Origin: an uncultured Collinsella sp.
GTDB lineage: Bacteria > Actinomycetota > Coriobacteriia > Coriobacteriales > Coriobacteriaceae
Length of the DNA stretch: 34,330 nucleotides
Assembly (NCBI GenBank): GCA_900547025.1
Contig: UREZ01000008.1
Span: 1 to 34,330, forward strand
Reading direction: 5' to 3'
A model generated the notes under the pieces. That model did not search any database. It was not told where the DNA came from and saw only the letters and a program-made list of their open reading frames with translations. Made by a program: the position numbers and the translations under genes. Shown here in pieces: positions 7,861 through 15,777 of this stretch. How positions within the stretch are numbered: position 1 is the first letter of the stretch; every line of letters starts with the position of its first letter.

Positions 7861-8023
7861 CGCCGAAAGGTATGCATGGACGGTCGCCCGTGAGGGTAGG
7901 GTGGTGGCATAGGACATTTGGAGGGTGAGTCGGCTCGGCTGCCGACCATGCTGCTCCCGGGATGGCACCGACCGCGAACTCTCCCCGTTGGCGTCGCGCA
8001 TTGCGCGCGGCCCTGCAAGGAGG
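7861..8023 (+). promoter_or_regulatory. Structured 5' leader of the EF-G-like gene
   Basis: The 310-bp gap before 8029 has no credible gene but several complementary segments. These are GCATGG (7874-7879) with CCATGC (7946-7951), an ACGG/CCGT hairpin (7880-7891), GTCGGC (7929-7934) with GCCGAC (7941-7946), and CGCGC (7995-7999) with GCGCG (8003-8007), the last ending 9 nt before the AAGGAGG ribosome site. This suggests a regulatory RNA leader. It contains a T-box-like word, ATGGCACCGACCGCG, but does not match the T-box consensus well. The RNA class is unknown. Confidence 0.35.
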
Positions 8024-8028
8024 TCATC

Positions 8029-10104
8029 ATGGGTGCTCCCAAGACCGGTAACGTAAGGAACGTGGTGCTCGTAGGCCAAGGCGGGGTGGGCAAGACTTTA
8101 CTCGCCGAGGCCATGCTCCACCTTTCCGGCAAGACCGCCCGCCTGGGCGGCCACGACGGCACCAAGCCCACGCTCGACTATGACCCCGAAGAGGTCAAGC
8201 GTGCATTTTCCATCTCGACGACCATCGCGCCGATCGACTGGAAGGGCGCGCGCATCAATGTGCTCGATGCCCCGTGCTACCCCGATTTTATCGGCGACGC
8301 CTTTGCCGCGATGAGCGTCTGCGAGACGGCTCTGTTTGTGGTCGACGCCGAGGCCGGCCCACAGCCTACGACGGTTAAGCTCTGGTATGCCGCCGAGGAC
8401 CTGCGTCTGGCGCGTGCGGTGTTCGTAAACCGCCTGTCGCGCTCCGAGGCCAGCTTTGCGACCACGATGGACCTGCTGCAAGAGCGCTTTGGCACGCGCC
8501 TGGGCGCCGTGACCCTTCCCTGGGGCGAGGGCGAGGACTTTGACGGCATCATCGACCTGGTGCGCATGAAGGCGCGCCATTGCAACGGCACCGAAGCCGT
8601 TGAGTCGGAGATTCCCGAGGAGTATCGTGCCCAGGCCGAGGAGGCCCATGACCATCTGTGCGAGTTGGTGGCCGAGGCCGACGATGAGCTGATGATGAAG
8701 TACCTGGAAGGCGAGGAGACGCTGGCGCAGGAGGAGCTTGAGGGCCTGCTGTCGAAGGCGATCGCCGAGCGCATCTTTGTGCCGGTCTTTGCGGGCGATT
8801 GCATTAAGGAGCAGGGCGTCAACTCGCTGATGGACGACATCGCGACGTACTTCCCGGCGCCGACCGACTACGGCGAGATGCCGCTCATCGACGGTGATTC
8901 GCTCAAAATCTCGAGCGACGATGACCGTCCGGTGGCGTTTGTGTTTAAGACCCTGGCCGGTCCGCAGCAGGGTCGCATCAGCTTTATCAAGGTGCTGACG
9001 GGTACGCTTGAGCCGGGTCTTGAGCTGATCAACGCGCGTACCCGCAAGGGCGACCGTCTGGCTCACCTGTATGTGATGTGCGGCCGCGATATGACCGAGG
9101 TCGGTCACGCCTATGCCGGCGACATCATCGTGGCGCCCAAGCTGGCTGCCGAGACGGGCGATACGCTCTCCATTACCGGTAAGGTCGAGGCCGCGGCGTT
9201 TAAGTTCCCCAACTCGCAGTACCGCATTGCCATCGAGGCCGAGAATCGCGGCGACGAAGAGAAGCTCTACACGTTTATCGAGAAGGCCTGCAAGGCCGAT
9301 CCGACCATGAGCATCGACCGCGACGAGGAGACCGGCCAGACCATTATCTCCGCCGTTGGTGAGGCGCAGGTTTCGGTGCTGCTCAACCGTTTGGAGGATC
9401 GCACCAAAGTCGTGGCCAAGAGCGTGCCGATCCGCATTCCGTATCGCGAGACCATTCGCCGTACGGCAAGTGCCCAGGGCCGCCATAAGAAGCAGACCGG
9501 CGGCGCCGGTCAGTACGGCGACTGCTGGCTGCGCGTGGAGCCGCTCATTGGGCCCGACGGCACGAGCGATGGCTATGAGTTTGTGGACGAGGTCGTGGGC
9601 GGCCGTATTCCGCGCTCGCTGATCACCGCCGTGGACAAGGGTGTCCAGGAGACCATGAAGGACGGCATCATTGCCGGCTACCCGCTCACGGGCATTCGCG
9701 TGGCTGTGTACGACGGCTCGTATCACAGCGTCGACTCCAACGAGATGGCGTTCCGCGCGGCAGCTCGCATCGGCCTGCGCAAGGCATGTGCCGATGCCGA
9801 CCCGGTGGTGCTGGAGCCCATTGAGGAAATTACGGTGACCATCCCCGAGAGCTACGCCGGCGCTGTGATGGGCGACATCTCGGCATCGCGCGGTCGCGTG
9901 ACGGGCATGGAGACCGATGAGCGCGGCGATACCGTGGTTATTGCCCAGGCGCCGCTGGCAGAGCTGACGGATTATTCGACGCGCCTGCGCTCTATCACGC
10001 GCGGCACGGGTGACTTTACCATGAAGCCCGCAGGCTATGAGCAGGTGCCTTATGACGTTCAGGCCAAGCTGGTCGAGCGCTATGAGGAGGGCCGCGCCAA
10101 GTAG
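8029..10104 (+). CDS. EF-G-like translation factor GTPase (FusA2 type)
   Basis: A 691-aa paralogue of elongation factor G, with all five EF-G-like domains by length and sequence. The P-loop is intact (GQGGVGKT, residues 16-23). The G3 motif, normally DTPGH, is DAPCY, and the G4 motif, normally NKxD, is NRLS, so guanine recognition may be weakened. Domain IV is recognisable from GGAGQYGDCW and HSVDSNEMAFRAAA. The ATG at 8029 has a perfect AAGGAGG 5 nt upstream. The frame is open back to about 7918, but that part lies in the structured leader. It has no str-operon neighbours, so it is not the housekeeping EF-G. The function of this family is not established; roles in ribosome recycling or stress are guesses. 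Confidence 0.9.
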   Translation: MGAPKTGNVRNVVLVGQGGVGKTLLAEAMLHLSGKTARLGGHDGTKPTLDYDPEEVKRAFSISTTIAPIDWKGARINVLDAPCYPDFIGDAFAAMSVCETALFVVDAEAGPQPTTVKLWYAAEDLRLARAVFVNRLSRSEASFATTMDLLQERFGTRLGAVTLPWGEGEDFDGIIDLVRMKARHCNGTEAVESEIPEEYRAQAEEAHDHLCELVAEADDELMMKYLEGEETLAQEELEGLLSKAIAERIFVPVFAGDCIKEQGVNSLMDDIATYFPAPTDYGEMPLIDGDSLKISSDDDRPVAFVFKTLAGPQQGRISFIKVLTGTLEPGLELINARTRKGDRLAHLYVMCGRDMTEVGHAYAGDIIVAPKLAAETGDTLSITGKVEAAAFKFPNSQYRIAIEAENRGDEEKLYTFIEKACKADPTMSIDRDEETGQTIISAVGEAQVSVLLNRLEDRTKVVAKSVPIRIPYRETIRRTASAQGRHKKQTGGAGQYGDCWLRVEPLIGPDGTSDGYEFVDEVVGGRIPRSLITAVDKGVQETMKDGIIAGYPLTGIRVAVYDGSYHSVDSNEMAFRAAARIGLRKACADADPVVLEPIEEITVTIPESYAGAVMGDISASRGRVTGMETDERGDTVVIAQAPLAELTDYSTRLRSITRGTGDFTMKPAGYEQVPYDVQAKLVERYEEGRAK

Positions 10105-10142
10105 CACGTGATTTTGTCTGCAATGTAGGTGCTGACGAAAGG

Positions 10143-10173
10143 GCCGCCCTGGGTAACCGGGGCGGCTCTTTTT
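10143..10173. terminator. Terminator between the EF-G-like gene and the nuclease gene
   Basis: GCCGCCC (10143-10149) pairs with GGGCGGC (10160-10166), followed by TCTTTTT. It lies between convergent genes. The minus strand reads CCCTTTCG after the stem, so it may also stop the nuclease transcript weakly. Confidence 0.85.
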
Positions 10174-10231
10174 GATTCCTTGGGGACGGAGGAAAACGGA
10201 TCATTTAGGCTTTGGGGCAGCTTGGTCGGTC

Positions 10232-11215
10232 CTAGTCTCCCGAGGCCTGATTGCGGCCGGTGGTGTAGTCGATCTGCACGTGCGGCTGCAGGTTGTAGCA
10301 ATATACGTGGAAGCAGAGGGTCTTGCCGTGGTCCTCGACCGATTGCGCCTCAAGGCGCATGCCACGGCAGACAAGTTCCTCTTCGTTATACATAGGCGTG
10401 ACGCGGTAGAGCACATGGTTGCCCGTATCGCGAATATAGTTGAGAATCTGCTCTTCAAACGGCAGCATGCCCGTCTCGTTGAGATAGCGCGTGCCGGTGA
10501 GGAGATTCTTGCGGTTGGCGTTTTCGCCGCAGAGCGACCAGGCGATAAGGTGGCAGCGGTTGTAGAGGCTCTGGCCCGGAATAAAGTCGTAGCGCTGCTG
10601 GTGCCAACCGGCAGGATGGATGCGCGAGATATCGCCGCGCTTTCCCTGTCCGAGCGACTCGGGGCCTACACAGGCGAGCGCCTTGCGAGTGCGACCCAGG
10701 CTGTCGAGCTTGGAGAATTTCTTAAAGCAGCCCTCTTCGGTGGCGCGATCGTATTCATCGAGTGTGAATGACGGCGTGCCGAGCGGGTGCGTGCTGTCGG
10801 CGCGAAGGGCAACGTAGGGGTTGCCGGCGTAGTCGGGAATGCTGCTGAGATAAACACCGCGGGCGCGGTTGAGGTCGGGGTTTTCGACCTCGTCGATGGG
10901 GGTGGCGGCACTGCCCGCGGAAACGTCGTCATCGGTGTCGGTCGCGGCGGAATCGGAGCCATCGCCGGAGTCCTGGCTGTTTTGAGGGTCCGCCGCGCTC
11001 GCCGTTCCCGATTCGAGCCGAGCGACCAGGTCTGCCTCGTCGTCGGTGCGGCTGGGACTCTCGTTTTGTTTTTCGGCCAGAGCCGCCGCCTGCTCATCGC
11101 CTTGCGGCGACAGCAACTTGGGCGCTCCGTCGAGCGATCCCGTAAACAGCGCAAACCCCAGCACCACGGCGGTGCCGATGGAAAGTGCTTGCTTGTAGGC
11201 GGGCTTGCGCGACAT
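10232..11215 (-). CDS. DNA/RNA non-specific endonuclease, membrane-anchored or secreted
   Basis: A 327-aa nuclease of the Endonuclea_NS_2 (EndA/streptococcal DNase) group. Residues about 10-27 form a hydrophobic signal or anchor. Residues about 35-110 are a low-complexity Asp/Ser/Ala-rich linker, and the catalytic domain follows. The beta-beta-alpha-metal core reads YNRCHLIAWSLCGENANRKNLLTGTRYLN, with the general-base His in NRCHLIA and the metal-binding Asn in NRKNL. It probably degrades extracellular DNA for nutrients or uptake. The ATG at 11213-11215 has AGGAG 5 nt upstream. It is convergent with the EF-G-like gene and 120 bp downstream of the LacI gene, on the same strand. No competence genes are nearby, so a role in transformation cannot be claimed. 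Confidence 0.87.
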   Translation of the reverse strand: MSRKPAYKQALSIGTAVVLGFALFTGSLDGAPKLLSPQGDEQAAALAEKQNESPSRTDDEADLVARLESGTASAADPQNSQDSGDGSDSAATDTDDDVSAGSAATPIDEVENPDLNRARGVYLSSIPDYAGNPYVALRADSTHPLGTPSFTLDEYDRATEEGCFKKFSKLDSLGRTRKALACVGPESLGQGKRGDISRIHPAGWHQQRYDFIPGQSLYNRCHLIAWSLCGENANRKNLLTGTRYLNETGMLPFEEQILNYIRDTGNHVLYRVTPMYNEEELVCRGMRLEAQSVEDHGKTLCFHVYCYNLQPHVQIDYTTGRNQASGD

Positions 11216-11334
11216 TGAGGCTCCTGGATGGACGGTTGGGAATCTACCAGTCTAGCAGGAGCCGGCAAGGGCCGTTCTGTCGAACAAATACTTAAGATTT
11301 GAGACAAACGCTACTGATTCATTTGTCCCGCGGT

Positions 11335-12345
11335 CTAGATCGAGGTGGAGTCGAGCCAGTTGAGCTTGCACTCGAGAATGCGCTGCTCGCCGGGTTCGCT
11401 GCTTCCGTCAAGTAGGGCGAGCAGCATCTCGGCTGCTTCGCGACCTTCTTGGTCGACGGGCTCGATGATGGTGGAGACGGTCGGTGTGGTGAGATTAGTC
11501 CAGTCTTCGCAGTTGAGTCCCAAAAGGCCGATTTGCTGCGGAAGCAGATGGGCCATTGGCTGGAGGGCCTTGTAGACACGGGGAAGTGCCCACTGATTTT
11601 GCACGAAGATAAGGGTTCGCTTGGCGGGATTGAACTTGAATTTAAAGTATTCAGTGAACTCGTTGATTGACGGCTTGTTGTGATCGATGGGAATCGCTTT
11701 GTAGAGCTGCCCGTTCGCTGCCAGCGCCTCGGCATACCCCTGAAAACGCTCCATGCGGGTGCGCATTTCGGTCATGTTGGCGGCAATGGAAAAGAAATCT
11801 TCGTAGCCGGCGTCGAGGAGTGCCTGTGTGGCGTTGTACACGCCGTCGTAAAGGTTGGTTTTGATCCAGCTGGTACCTGGGCTATAGATGGCCGCATCGA
11901 AAAAGACGACCGGCTTGCCGGCGCGTCTAATGCGGTCATGCACGGCTTTGAAGTTTGCCGTGGGCTGGATGATAAAGCCATCGACGCCCAGCGAGAGCAT
12001 CTTGCCGACGTACGTGAGCTCGGTCTCGGGGTTAAAGTTGCTCGTGCAAACGACCGTCTGGTAGCCCGCGGGGAGCATGACCTGCTCCATGCCATTGAGA
12101 ACGAGCCCCGCCCATTTGTTGGTGTTATCCAAAATGATGATGGCAATGACGTGGGTTTGCTTGCCGGTGAGCGTCTGCGCTTGGGCGTTGGGAACGTATC
12201 CGAGTTCCTTAATGACGCGCGCGATTTTGTTCTGCGTCTTCTCGCTAAGCTTTTCTCGTTTGTCGTTGAGGTAATACGAGACGCTTGCCGTCGAGGTTCC
12301 CGCCTCTCGAGCGACGTCTGCGATCGTAACGCGCTGTTTTGCCAC
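11335..12345 (-). CDS. LacI-family transcriptional regulator, probable repressor of the divergent PTS operon
   Basis: A 336-aa regulator with an N-terminal helix-turn-helix (VTIADVAREAGTSTASVSYYLND), the hinge helix NAQAQTLTGK and a periplasmic-binding-protein-like effector domain. The start is taken as GTG at 12343-12345, because AAGGAG lies 5 nt before it; the in-frame ATG at 12379 has no ribosome site. The gene diverges from PTS EIIBC across a 415-bp region that contains LacI-style sites, so it very likely controls that operon. The effector is probably the transported sugar or its phosphate. A substitution-rich effector pocket gives no clear ligand. Confidence 0.9.
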   Translation of the reverse strand: MAKQRVTIADVAREAGTSTASVSYYLNDKREKLSEKTQNKIARVIKELGYVPNAQAQTLTGKQTHVIAIIILDNTNKWAGLVLNGMEQVMLPAGYQTVVCTSNFNPETELTYVGKMLSLGVDGFIIQPTANFKAVHDRIRRAGKPVVFFDAAIYSPGTSWIKTNLYDGVYNATQALLDAGYEDFFSIAANMTEMRTRMERFQGYAEALAANGQLYKAIPIDHNKPSINEFTEYFKFKFNPAKRTLIFVQNQWALPRVYKALQPMAHLLPQQIGLLGLNCEDWTNLTTPTVSTIIEPVDQEGREAAEMLLALLDGSSEPGEQRILECKLNWLDSTSI

Positions 12346-12550
12346 AGCGACTCCTTCCGACAGATGAGCATTTTCCAACATGATGACTTTGAGTCTTGGT
12401 GAAGGATACGCTTCGGTGAGCGGCTTTTTCCTTTCATATGAGTATGCAACAAATGCGGCATACGGGTGGGGTCGAAATTTGTGACCGGCATGCGCATCTG
12501 CCGTCTACCGAGAAAATCAAATACTTCTTGACTTTTGAAATCGAGGGCAA

Positions 12551-12598
12551 AATCGCAGGATTCATTTTTGGTTAAACGCATAACTAAATCGCATAACC
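12551..12598. promoter_or_regulatory. Candidate LacI operators before the PTS operon
   Basis: GGTTAAACG (12570-12578) and CGCATAACC (12590-12598) form an imperfect inverted repeat. CGCATAAC is directly repeated at 12577-12584 and 12590-12597 (period 13), and a third AATCGCA word is at 12551-12557. The sites lie 30-80 bp upstream of the likely PTS promoter and within the divergent LacI upstream region. The words are typical of LacI-family half-sites. Confidence 0.5.
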
Positions 12599-12630
12599 AA
12601 CGCTCTGACCTGCGCGTTTACCGAAATAAG

Positions 12631-12660
12631 CTGGCATTAAGAAAAACGAGCACCTATATT
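12631..12660 (+). promoter_or_regulatory. Probable promoter of the PTS operon
   Basis: CTGGCA (12631-12636) and TATATT (12655-12660) have an 18-nt spacer. The resulting leader is about 95 nt. It contains the 12-bp palindrome CGGAGGCCTCCG at 12705-12716. The rest of the 415-bp gap (12346-12760) holds no credible gene. Confidence 0.45.
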
Positions 12661-12760
12661 GTTCTTGTCGAAAAGACAGCAAGTCCAAACGGCAGGGGAT
12701 GCTCCGGAGGCCTCCGCAAACGGTGTCTTGCGCACGCAACTCTATGAAAAGAGGGAAGCA

Positions 12761-14233
12761 ATGAAGATCGTAGGCGTTGCCGCCTGTACTGTGGGTATCG
12801 CCCACACGTATATGGCCCAGAAGGCGATTCAGGATGAATGCGCCGCCCGTGGCATCGAGTGCAAGGTCGAGGCTCAGGGTGGCCTGGGTATCGAGAATGA
12901 GCTCACGCAGGAAGACGTGGACTCCGCCGACCTGGTCCTGGAGTCCGTCGACGTGGGTGTCGAGAACGAGGACCGTTTTGAGCAGAAGATGGCCGAGGGC
13001 AAGTTCCTGAAGGTCGGCACCTCTGATGTAATCGCCGATCCGGTAAAGATCATCGACCAGGCCATTGAGATCATCAAGGCGACGGGTGGCGCCGTTGACG
13101 CGCCCAAGGCCGAGGCCAAGGCAGAGAAGAAGGCCGTCTCCGCTGCCCCGCAGGCCCCGACACCGGCGTCCAAGCAGTCTATCTTTGCCGATCCTGGCAA
13201 GACGCTGCTCAATGCATTCAATACCGGCGTTTCCTATTTTATCCCCATCGTCGTTATCGGCGGCGTGTTTCTTGCCTTCTCGCTGGCATCCGGTACCGCC
13301 GGCGCCAACGGCATGGAGGTTACGAACCCGCTGATGGTGAGCCTTAACACCATCGGCATGGCCGGCATCTCCATGATGATCCCGGTGCTTGCGGCATACA
13401 TCTCCTACTCGATGGCCGGCAAGCCCGCGCTCGCCCCCGGTTTTGTCCTGGGCTACCTGGTCAATAACGCAGTCGTTACCCCTAACGGCAACAGCGTTTC
13501 GACCGGCTTCTTGGGCGCCATGATCATGGCGGTCATCTGCGGCTACTTTGTCCGCTGGATGAAGACCTGGAAGGTCAACAACACCATCCAGACCATCATG
13601 CCCATCCTGATCATCCCGATTCTGACCTCGCTTGTCCTGGGCATGGCCTATATCTACATCCTGGCCACGCCGCTTGGCTTTGTGATGGACTGGCTCACCG
13701 GCGTGCTCGGCAGCCTGCAGGGCGGTTCCGCAGTTGTCCTGGGTCTGGTCATTGGCGTTATGACCGCCTTCGATATGGGTGGCCCCATCAACAAGACCGC
13801 CTCGACCTTCACCATGGCCATCATGGCCTCCGGTATCTACGGTCCTAACGGTATGTTCCGCGTCGCCGTCGCCGTTCCCCCGATCGCCTGTGGCCTCGCT
13901 GCGCTCATCGCCAAGAACAAGTTCGATGACGCTGACCGCCAGATGGGCATCTCCGCGCTGTTCATGGGCTGCATCGGTATTACCGAGGGCGCTATCCCCT
14001 TCGCGGTCAAGGACCTCGGTCACACCCTGCCCGGCATTTGCATCGGCTCTGCCGTGGGTGCGGCACTTGCCGCCTTCCAGGGCATCGACTGCTACGTCCC
14101 GCACGGTGGCTTTATCGTCGCCCTTGCCACCAACAACGTCGCGCTGTTCTGCCTGGACATCGTGATTGGCGCCGTGGTCGCCGCTGCAATCCTGATTGCC
14201 ATGAAGCCCACGCTCGATAAGCAGGCCAAGTAA
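12761..14233 (+). CDS. PTS fructose-like transporter subunit IIBC
   Basis: A 490-aa fused EIIB and EIIC of the fructose PTS family, which imports a sugar and phosphorylates it using phosphate passed from HPr and EIIA. The EIIB domain (about 1-100) has the phospho-cysteine C9 in VAACTVGIAHTYMA; the usual ACPTG has become ACTVG. A Lys/Ala/Glu-rich linker (about 108-135) leads to the EIIC membrane domain with about nine or ten helices and the motif DMGGPINKTA. The start at 12761 has GAGGG nearby; longer in-frame starts run into the leader. The matching EIIA is a separate protein at the operon end (18305). The sugar is unknown: fructose-family EIICs also carry mannitol, tagatose and related sugars. 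Confidence 0.93.
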   Translation: MKIVGVAACTVGIAHTYMAQKAIQDECAARGIECKVEAQGGLGIENELTQEDVDSADLVLESVDVGVENEDRFEQKMAEGKFLKVGTSDVIADPVKIIDQAIEIIKATGGAVDAPKAEAKAEKKAVSAAPQAPTPASKQSIFADPGKTLLNAFNTGVSYFIPIVVIGGVFLAFSLASGTAGANGMEVTNPLMVSLNTIGMAGISMMIPVLAAYISYSMAGKPALAPGFVLGYLVNNAVVTPNGNSVSTGFLGAMIMAVICGYFVRWMKTWKVNNTIQTIMPILIIPILTSLVLGMAYIYILATPLGFVMDWLTGVLGSLQGGSAVVLGLVIGVMTAFDMGGPINKTASTFTMAIMASGIYGPNGMFRVAVAVPPIACGLAALIAKNKFDDADRQMGISALFMGCIGITEGAIPFAVKDLGHTLPGICIGSAVGAALAAFQGIDCYVPHGGFIVALATNNVALFCLDIVIGAVVAAAILIAMKPTLDKQAK

Positions 14234-14247
14234 ACCTTTAAGGACTC

Positions 14248-14336
14248 CGGTTGTGCGGAGGGATGGATTTGACTCCGCACAACCGCCCCTACACAACAAA
14301 ATCCATCCGTACTGATAGGGCCCACATCTGGGTCCC
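14248..14336 (+). promoter_or_regulatory. Intercistronic RNA structure between EIIBC and the GatZ-like gene
   Basis: A 13-bp perfect hairpin (14248-14260 with 14273-14285) has a 12-nt loop. Ten bases of that loop (GGATGGATTT, 14261-14270) are exactly complementary to AAATCCATCC at 14299-14308. A second hairpin with one bulge follows (14318-14324 with 14329-14336). No T tract follows, so these look like mRNA stability or switching elements rather than terminators. Confidence 0.6.
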
Positions 14337-14377
14337 AGGGAACTTTTGTCAAAAATCCTCTGGAGAAGGAGAACAAA

Positions 14378-15652
14378 ATGTCCAACCTCACCATCCGTCA
14401 GGCCGTTCAGGGCATGCTCAAGCTGCAGGATAGCGGCGATCACGCAACCATGGTCGGCATTGGCCCCATGAGCCCCAACCTGATTCAGGCCGTGTTCGAG
14501 CTTGCCAAGGACGAGGATTTCCCGCCCATGTTTATCGCCAGCCGCAACCAGGTCGATATGGACGAGATGGGCGCCGGCTACGTCAACGGTTGGGACCAGA
14601 CGCGCTTTGCCGCCGACATCAAGAAGGTTGCCGACGAGGTGGGTTACACCGGTCCGTACTACCTGTGCCGCGATCACGGCGGTCCGTGGCAGCGCGACGA
14701 GGAGCGTAACGCCCACCTGCCCGAGGACGAGGCCATGGAGCTCGCCCGCAAGTCCTTCGTCGCCGACATGGAGGCGGGCTTTGACCTGCTGATGGTCGAC
14801 CCCACCAAGGACCCCTATCAGATCGGCAAGGTTATTCCGCTCGACGTGGTGCTTCGCCGCACGATCGATCTTATCGACTACCTTGAGCAGTACCGTCGCG
14901 AGCATAACCTGCCCGAGGTCGCCTATGAGGTCGGTACCGAGGAGACCAATGGCGGCTTGACCTCTACCGATAAGTACGAGGAGTTCATTTCTCAGCTGCA
15001 GCCCGAGCTCGAGAAGCGCGGCTGCCCCATGCCCACCTTTATCGTCGGCCAGACCGGCACCCTTACCCGCTGGACGGAGCAGGTCGGTCACTACAACTTC
15101 AAGAACGCCCGCGAGCTTGCCGATATGGCCAAGCGCTATGGCGTGGGCCTGAAGGAGCACAACGCCGACTATCTGGACGACGCGACGCTGCTCGAGCACA
15201 TCCCGGCACACGTGACCGCCTCCAACGTCGCTCCGCAGTATGGCACCGAGGAGACCCGCGCCTACCTCAAGCTCTGCGCCACCGAGCAGATCCTGGTCGA
15301 CAACGGTCTGTGCGATGACCCCTCCGACCTGTATCACACGCTGCTGGTCAAGGCTATCAAGACCGAGCGCTGGCGCAAGTGGATGACTGGCGACGACGTC
15401 AACCTGCAGGTCGATGACATCCTTGCCGACGATGAGCTCAGCCTGAAGATCCTGGATGTCTCCGGCCACTATGCGTTCAACGATCCCGAGGTCAAGGAGC
15501 AGGTCGAGAAGCTCTATCGCAACCTCGCTGCCCAGGACATCGACGGCAAGCGCTTTGTGATCGAGCACATCAAGCGCCCGATCAAGCAGTACGTCGTCGG
15601 TCTTAACCTCAAGGGCGTCACGAGCCGCATCGAGAAGGCTCTCGAGGACTAA
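14378..15652 (+). CDS. GatZ/KbaZ-like protein (D-tagatose-1,6-bisphosphate aldolase subunit family)
   Basis: A 424-aa member of the GatZ/KbaZ family, a TIM-barrel group known as the chaperone-like subunit of tagatose-bisphosphate aldolase. Some homologues act alone as hexose-phosphate or hexuronate 4-epimerases. Family signatures are SRNQVDMD, CRDHGGPWQ (equivalent to the GGDHLGP motif), YEVGTEETNGG and LKEHNADYLDD. Length matches E. coli GatZ. An excellent AAGGAG precedes the ATG at 14378. No GatY/KbaY catalytic partner or tagatose-6-phosphate kinase is in the window, so this copy probably works alone, possibly as a ketose-phosphate epimerase or aldolase. The family is secure; the reaction is inferred. 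Confidence 0.85.
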   Translation: MSNLTIRQAVQGMLKLQDSGDHATMVGIGPMSPNLIQAVFELAKDEDFPPMFIASRNQVDMDEMGAGYVNGWDQTRFAADIKKVADEVGYTGPYYLCRDHGGPWQRDEERNAHLPEDEAMELARKSFVADMEAGFDLLMVDPTKDPYQIGKVIPLDVVLRRTIDLIDYLEQYRREHNLPEVAYEVGTEETNGGLTSTDKYEEFISQLQPELEKRGCPMPTFIVGQTGTLTRWTEQVGHYNFKNARELADMAKRYGVGLKEHNADYLDDATLLEHIPAHVTASNVAPQYGTEETRAYLKLCATEQILVDNGLCDDPSDLYHTLLVKAIKTERWRKWMTGDDVNLQVDDILADDELSLKILDVSGHYAFNDPEVKEQVEKLYRNLAAQDIDGKRFVIEHIKRPIKQYVVGLNLKGVTSRIEKALED

Positions 15653-15671
15653 GTAGCTTTTCCTACACGAC

Positions 15672-15745
15672 GCCGGGCCTGGGGCATGTCCCAGCCGCAG
15701 GCCCGGCACATAGGACAAAGGGACATCCCCTTTGTCCTATTTTTT
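15672..15745 (+). terminator. Double hairpin with T tract between the GatZ-like and talC genes
   Basis: The first hairpin is GCCGGGCCT (15672-15680) with AGGCCCGGC (15699-15707). The second is a 12-bp stem (15711-15722 with 15728-15739) containing AGGACAAAGGG and followed by TTTTTT. The second is a convincing intrinsic terminator inside the operon, so downstream expression needs read-through or another promoter. Confidence 0.85.
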
Positions 15746-15754
15746 GAGTTTTGG

Positions 15755-15770
15755 ATTCCTTCGAAGGAGT
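15755..15770 (+). promoter_or_regulatory. Hairpin that covers the talC ribosome binding site
   Basis: ATTCCT (15755-15760) can pair with AGGAGT (15765-15770) around TCGA, placing the GAAGGAG ribosome site in a 6-bp stem. The start codon is 8 nt further on. It may reduce talC translation; the stem is short. Confidence 0.35.
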
Positions 15771-15777
15771 TTGCACC

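Noticed and set aside
7951..8010. T-box riboswitch upstream of the EF-G-like gene
   Set aside because: The word ATGGCACCGACCGCG has two changes compared with the T-box core, and no specifier stem, AG bulge or terminator pair could be assigned.
8098..10107. 669-codon minus-strand frame opposite the EF-G-like gene
   Set aside because: Antisense shadow; no domain, no ribosome site, and it covers a clearly homologous plus-strand gene.
12705..12716. Perfect palindrome CGGAGGCCTCCG in the PTS operon leader
   Set aside because: Without a loop it gives a poor hairpin; similar short GC palindromes are expected by chance in this GC-rich DNA.
12584..15718. 1044-codon minus-strand frame opposite EIIBC and the GatZ-like gene
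   Set aside because: An antisense shadow created by GC-rich third positions; its residues are low-information and both plus-strand genes are well supported.
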